Origin: Candidatus Melainabacteria bacterium | Lineage (GTDB): Bacteria > Cyanobacteriota > Vampirovibrionia > Obscuribacterales > Obscuribacteraceae | Direction of reading: 5' to 3' | Assembly (NCBI GenBank): GCA_003175915.1 | Contig: PSRH01000047.1 | Coordinates: 1 to 5,453, forward strand | DNA: 5,453 nt | In this document: piece by piece, positions 3,957-5,453 of the stretch | Numbering within the stretch: position 1 is the first letter of the stretch | Layout: the number at the start of each line of letters is the position of its first letter | Program-made: the position numbers and the translations under genes | The notes under the pieces: generated by a model | Told to the model about the DNA's origin: nothing | Databases searched by the model: none | The model's input: the letters and a program-made list of their open reading frames with translations, nothing else

Positions 3957-5453
3957 TCATAAGAGTGGGGTAGTCAGATCTGGGTTTTGGGCGCCTCCGG
4001 GTAGCGACTTAAGAAGCTGCTTCACTTCCTTACCCTGGCTCGATCCGGTTGGGAAGAAGAGGGCGCTTATATCATCCTCGTAAACGAGCTCCCAACCCTG
4101 CTTAAGCTTCATCAGATTGTAGGCAGGCGTGGCGGGGCTTACTAAAACGATGTCGATCGGAAATTTTTCAAGCAATGTGTCCCAAGGTCCTACGCCGCTT
4201 GTAAAACTGTCATTGGCCACGTGCTCGGCTTCCGTATAGGCAAAATACCTTGGGTCATAGGAAATCTTTACGGCTGGTTGTAAATGCCATCGCGAGTATG
4301 CCCCCCAGTCATGATTGACTATCATGTTTCCATGCGCCTTAATGCGCTGAAGTATAGCCATGGAACGCTCGGGTATTGGTTCTCCTGGCACGTACCTACG
4401 TATCGTCCAGATCTGGGCAACGGCGGTAAAAATCAGCCAACCTGCTAGCCCCACACTAATAATCAGGAACAATGCGTCTGGCAAAGCCCACTTTCGATCG
4501 GCAACCCGGCTTGCCGATCGGAGTTGGTGCCAGGTGGAAGCCAGGTGTTCGCCGACCAGAAGAGCAGTGGCGATTCCTAAAAATTGTAGGTGTCGAAGCG
4601 CGATGAGCGGGGCTATGGCAAACATCAACCAGACCACGGTAAGGCTGACGTCCTTTGGCTTTTTGCTTTTAAAGAGACAGAATATTGTAACGACTAGCAT
4701 TGCCGCCCAAAGTCCACCAAGCAATGACACAAGCTCAATCGGCAACCATTCTGAAATGCCTGGATAATGGTGCGTTGCTGCCATAAGGACAAACAGGGGG
4801 TAGGTGAATCCAAAAGGAGTAAAGAACGTAGCTGAGCAGCAGAGTCCCCAAATAAGCCAGTAGAAGTAAGGGAACCGATTCGAACCTTCGCCTTCGCTTT
4901 TACGATTGCGCAAATACGTGTAACTTTCAGCCACAGTCCAGACAAAAACGGTAATCAAGCCAATGATGAAACCAGCGTGGAGATCCTCCCAGGCAAGGAA
5001 CATGATTGGCAGGCACCACAGTACTTTTCGGTTATTCTTGGCAATTCTGAAAAGTACGAACAAGATCGCCATGAACAAATCGGAAAAGACATGTGGTCTT
5101 ATGCAATTAGTAGCTGGTGATGCGAAGAAAGCCACCGCTAACAGTAGCAAGCTCTTGCCAAAACTATCGAACTCCCAGTGTGAAATCACTTTGTATACGA
5201 TCACCAGCATTAAGCCGACGAGAACGGCTTTCAGGATGACCAGCACCGGATAGCCAAAGTGCATGTAGGTAAAGCCATAAATGAGGTCCGCAAGCCAATT
5301 AGGGCTAAGCACTGGTTGGTTGGAAGTGAAAAACGTAAAGGTATTTGGTGTTACGATCGCACCAGTTTTACATATGTCGATGCCCATCTGAAGATGCCAA
5401 TAAAGATCGGGCTCTATCAAGGTACGCGTGCAAGAGAAAACCAGAACAGAAAA
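3957..5453 (-). CDS. Polytopic membrane protein, GT-C glycosyltransferase-like (5' end outside window)
   Basis: The frame ends at TGA (3957-3959) and stays open through the right edge. The first in-frame start candidate is TTG 5420 (487 residues), but the 11 upstream codons read FSVLVFSCTRT, the end of a hydrophobic helix that the family normally has, so the gene is almost surely 5'-truncated here. Numbering from TTG, EPDLYWHLQMG (3-13) is the conserved first-loop D-x-x-W-H motif typical of this GT-C-like family. Roughly eight to ten membrane segments follow between 45 and 340, with WEDLHAGF (144-151) and RHLQFLGI (276-283) motifs. A soluble C-terminal domain has GNMIVNHDWGAYSRW (364-378), SYDPRYFAY (387-395, where relatives often have DGR), and FPIDIVLVSP. 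It may move or transfer sugars from a lipid carrier outside the cytoplasmic membrane; no catalysis is proven for this group. It converges on the methyltransferase gene with a 46-bp gap. Confidence 0.82.
   Translation of the reverse strand, partial: FSVLVFSCTRTLIEPDLYWHLQMGIDICKTGAIVTPNTFTFFTSNQPVLSPNWLADLIYGFTYMHFGYPVLVILKAVLVGLMLVIVYKVISHWEFDSFGKSLLLLAVAFFASPATNCIRPHVFSDLFMAILFVLFRIAKNNRKVLWCLPIMFLAWEDLHAGFIIGLITVFVWTVAESYTYLRNRKSEGEGSNRFPYFYWLIWGLCCSATFFTPFGFTYPLFVLMAATHHYPGISEWLPIELVSLLGGLWAAMLVVTIFCLFKSKKPKDVSLTVVWLMFAIAPLIALRHLQFLGIATALLVGEHLASTWHQLRSASRVADRKWALPDALFLIISVGLAGWLIFTAVAQIWTIRRYVPGEPIPERSMAILQRIKAHGNMIVNHDWGAYSRWHLQPAVKISYDPRYFAYTEAEHVANDSFTSGVGPWDTLLEKFPIDIVLVSPATPAYNLMKLKQGWELVYEDDISALFFPTGSSQGKEVKQLLKSLPGGAQNPDLTTPLL

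Noticed and set aside
4360..4767. 135-codon plus-strand frame opposite the membrane protein gene
   Set aside because: It is a shadow of a well-supported gene with conserved motifs; the translation has no domain and no ribosome-binding site.
1..5453. CRISPR array, tRNA, rRNA, IS element or defence system
   Set aside because: No regularly spaced repeats, tRNA-like cloverleaf with the TTCGANTC arm, transposase, nuclease or toxin-antitoxin signatures were seen on either strand.

Overview
The window looks like part of a bacterial chromosomal locus for surface polysaccharide (rhamnose-type glycan) synthesis. Base composition is close to balanced by eye. Coding density is high, and genes lie on both strands. 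No phage, IS, tRNA, rRNA or CRISPR signal was seen. The palindrome CGATCG occurs eight times, once within the full cyanobacterial HIP1 octamer GCGATCGC. Together with a TPR lipoprotein and GT-C-like membrane protein, this makes a cyanobacterial or non-photosynthetic cyanobacteria-related host a reasonable but weakly supported guess.

Left part (1-1974, + strand): the 3' end of rfbB/rmlB (dTDP-glucose 4,6-dehydratase), a complete rfbD/rmlD (dTDP-4-dehydrorhamnose reductase), a 183-bp gap, and then an RmlC-like cupin epimerase with a divergent active site. B, C and D enzymes together convert dTDP-glucose to dTDP-L-rhamnose, although the C step here rests on an atypical family member. The RmlC-like gene ends convergently against a minus-strand TPR lipoprotein gene (1971-2804), and the two stop codons share the tetramer TTAA.

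Middle (2805-3106): a gene-free region between divergent genes. It contains an unusually dense set of inverted repeats. A 9-bp closing helix (2911-2919 with 3017-3025) encloses a 13-bp bulged hairpin, a 5-bp hairpin and another 5-bp hairpin. This resembles an undescribed structured RNA or a small mobile or foldable DNA element, and is the best candidate novelty here.

Right part (3107-5453): a class I SAM-dependent methyltransferase on the + strand. Its homology and open frame extend well upstream of the first canonical start codon, up to a strong Shine-Dalgarno (3095-3100) followed only by CTG, CTG and ATA in frame. It converges on a large minus-strand polytopic membrane protein of the GT-C-like type with a soluble C-terminal domain. 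That frame stays open to the right edge, so its true 5' end lies outside the window. The methyltransferase and membrane protein plausibly act on the same surface glycan, but that is inferred from context only.
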